64,000 nucleotides of DNA from positions 124,001 through 188,000 of IMG/VR virus record IMGVR_UViG_3300043418_000072; one strand, written 5' to 3'. Origin of the DNA: a virus. Positions 62,977 to 64,000 of this stretch are shown one piece after another (position 1 is the first letter of the stretch; every line of letters begins with the position of its first letter). The notes under the pieces were generated by a model that saw only the letters and a list, made by a program, of their open reading frames with translations, had not been told where the DNA came from and ran no database searches. The translations under genes and the position numbers were made by a program.

Positions 62977-63570
62977 ATGTATTTACACTATTACGTCTAT
63001 GCCTATCTAAGAAAAGATAGCACACCTTACTACATTGGCAAGGGAAAAGGTAACCGTGCATTTCAGAATCATATTTCTCACAGGCCACCAGCTGATAGAA
63101 CTAGGATAGTGTTTATTGAGAAAAATTTATCCAATGTAGGAGCCCTTGCAATCGAACGTAAGATGATACTCTGGTATGGCCGTAAGGATAATGGAACTGG
63201 TATCTTGCGTAACAAAACAGATGGGGGAGATGGATTAACTAATTACAATCCGTCAGCGGCAGTGAGGCAAAAATGTTCACAACCCGGTGAGTTAAATGGA
63301 ATGTATGGTAAATCACATTCTGATGATGTACGAAAAGCGTCGAGTATGCGAAGATCCCGCACTAATAGCTTGCGGCGGTGGTATAATAATGGCGTAGAGA
63401 CTGCTTTCTTATTAGAATGTCCCACTGGATGGCGCGAAGGCAGAATAAATCAAAAGCCCACTACTGCTGGTAACAAATGGTACAATAACGGTATTATTGC
63501 AGTTAGTAGAAAAGAGAAACCACCCGGGGACGAGTGGATTTGTGGTATGCTTGACCGTAATAATTTATAA
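62977..63570 (+). CDS. GIY-YIG homing endonuclease
   Basis: 197 aa on the plus strand, AAGGAG ten bases upstream. [20 protein letters not shown] has the GIY-YIG pattern (here VYAY...YYIG), with [20 protein letters not shown] (catalytic E region) following. C-terminal repeats of [26 protein letters not shown] with [13 protein letters not shown] (NUMOD3-like) bind DNA. Same class as T4 Seg proteins. It overlaps the end of the GNAT gene by 6 bp. Confidence 0.88.
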   Translation: MYLHYYVYAYLRKDSTPYYIGKGKGNRAFQNHISHRPPADRTRIVFIEKNLSNVGALAIERKMILWYGRKDNGTGILRNKTDGGDGLTNYNPSAAVRQKCSQPGELNGMYGKSHSDDVRKASSMRRSRTNSLRRWYNNGVETAFLLECPTGWREGRINQKPTTAGNKWYNNGIIAVSRKEKPPGDEWICGMLDRNNL

Positions 63571-64000
63571 CGCTAGCGCTCGACGAAAACTTTGAATTGT
63601 GTGGTTAAGAGTTGTGTTAACTGCGTTCTGTTGGCGCAGGGCAATTTCGTGTCCGATACTAAAGATGTTAGTAGGAGGCATAGTAACACGGGCATCGCTT
63701 TCGATTCCGTCCCTACTAATAGCAAGTCCGTGCTTGGTAACAAGGTGCTTAATGGGTGCATTATAGCTCAAACAGTGCATGTAAAGGTCTCTAAAACCTC
63801 TGTTTTGTGCCCATGTCATGGCATAATCCATCATACCACTGGCAATGCCCTTGCTGCGATATGCTTCTGCTACCATTACACCAAACTCTACTTCGTGGTC
63901 GCTCATACGTGCAATATGCACGGTGCCCACAATTTCTTGATCAATATCTTCTGCTACCACAATATTGTGCAAGAGTGCATCTGCAATCATTCCATCCATT
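63565..64000 (-). CDS. GNAT-family acetyltransferase (runs off window)
   Basis: At least 144 aa; the 5' end may be outside. [20 protein letters not shown] is motif A (V...YRGKGIA) with acetyl-CoA contact, then [20 protein letters not shown] and [16 protein letters not shown]. Substrate unknown. Confidence 0.82.
   Translation of the reverse strand, partial: MDGMIADALLHNIVVAEDIDQEIVGTVHIARMSDHEVEFGVMVAEAYRSKGIASGMMDYAMTWAQNRGFRDLYMHCLSYNAPIKHLVTKHGLAISRDGIESDARVTMPPTNIFSIGHEIALRQQNAVNTTLNHTIQSFRRALAL

Overview
This 64 kb window is a piece of a large tailed-phage genome with a T4-like core, about 42% GC by eye. The phage assignment rests on a gp44-type clamp-loader ATPase, PhoH, a gp31-like co-chaperonin, three large repetitive fibre genes, homing endonucleases, and well over 100 tightly packed small genes, nearly all on the minus strand. 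The host is probably a betaproteobacterium. Two clues point that way: a tmRNA in the circularly permuted two-piece form known from alpha- and betaproteobacteria and cyanobacteria, and a TctC/Bug-type solute-binding protein of a family greatly expanded in Burkholderiales. Both are inference; no host sequence is visible.

Layout. 0-3.9 kb: P-loop/sulfotransferase-like genes, TctC, a methyltransferase and PhoH (the last two on the plus strand). 3.9-12.4 kb: small early-type genes, including several that share the C-terminal tail FGVEE, a nucleotidase, a WGR protein and a bL12-like protein. 12.5-12.96 kb: a gene-free, hairpin-rich stretch. 13-17.7 kb: clamp loader, gp31-like protein, a PolIII-alpha-like fragment and MazG. 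17.7-23.7 kb: three fibre/structural genes. 23.7-26.8 kb: superoxide dismutase, IF-1 and small genes. 26.8-35.7 kb and 44.0-47.6 kb: two tandem arrays holding about 46 small paralogues that end in F-x-[LM]-[RK]-W ('LRW-tail family'). 35.7-43.7 kb: metallophosphoesterase, PTH2-like protein, more FGVEE genes and ATP-dependent DNA ligase. 47.6-54.4 kb: SWIM protein, GroES, a tRNA with apparent anticodon CUA, and NAMPT plus NadM-Nudix. 54.6-64 kb: radical SAM protein, permuted tmRNA, histone-H1-like protein, HNH and GIY-YIG endonucleases, an amidoligase-like protein, a HAD-ParB fusion and a GNAT acetyltransferase.

Expression logic. Minus-strand operons start at a very uniform promoter, TTGACC/TTGACA-N17-TATAAT, seen about 20 times. 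Inside operons most genes overlap by ATGA or TAATG. In both small-gene families the codons of the conserved C-terminus are also the Shine-Dalgarno sequence of the next gene (GAGGTGGTCATGA encodes R-W-S-stop in one frame; CGGAGTTGAAGAATGA encodes G-V-E-E-stop). A T4-type late element TATAAATA precedes the amidoligase-like gene.

Theme. Many genes act on translation or keep host metabolism running: tmRNA, a putative amber-suppressor tRNA, IF-1, PTH2, a bL12-like protein, two co-chaperonins, NAD+ salvage, SOD and TctC. One gene (48164-48739) has an in-frame TAG at codon 5 behind a perfect ribosome-binding site, only 1.7 kb from the putative suppressor tRNA.
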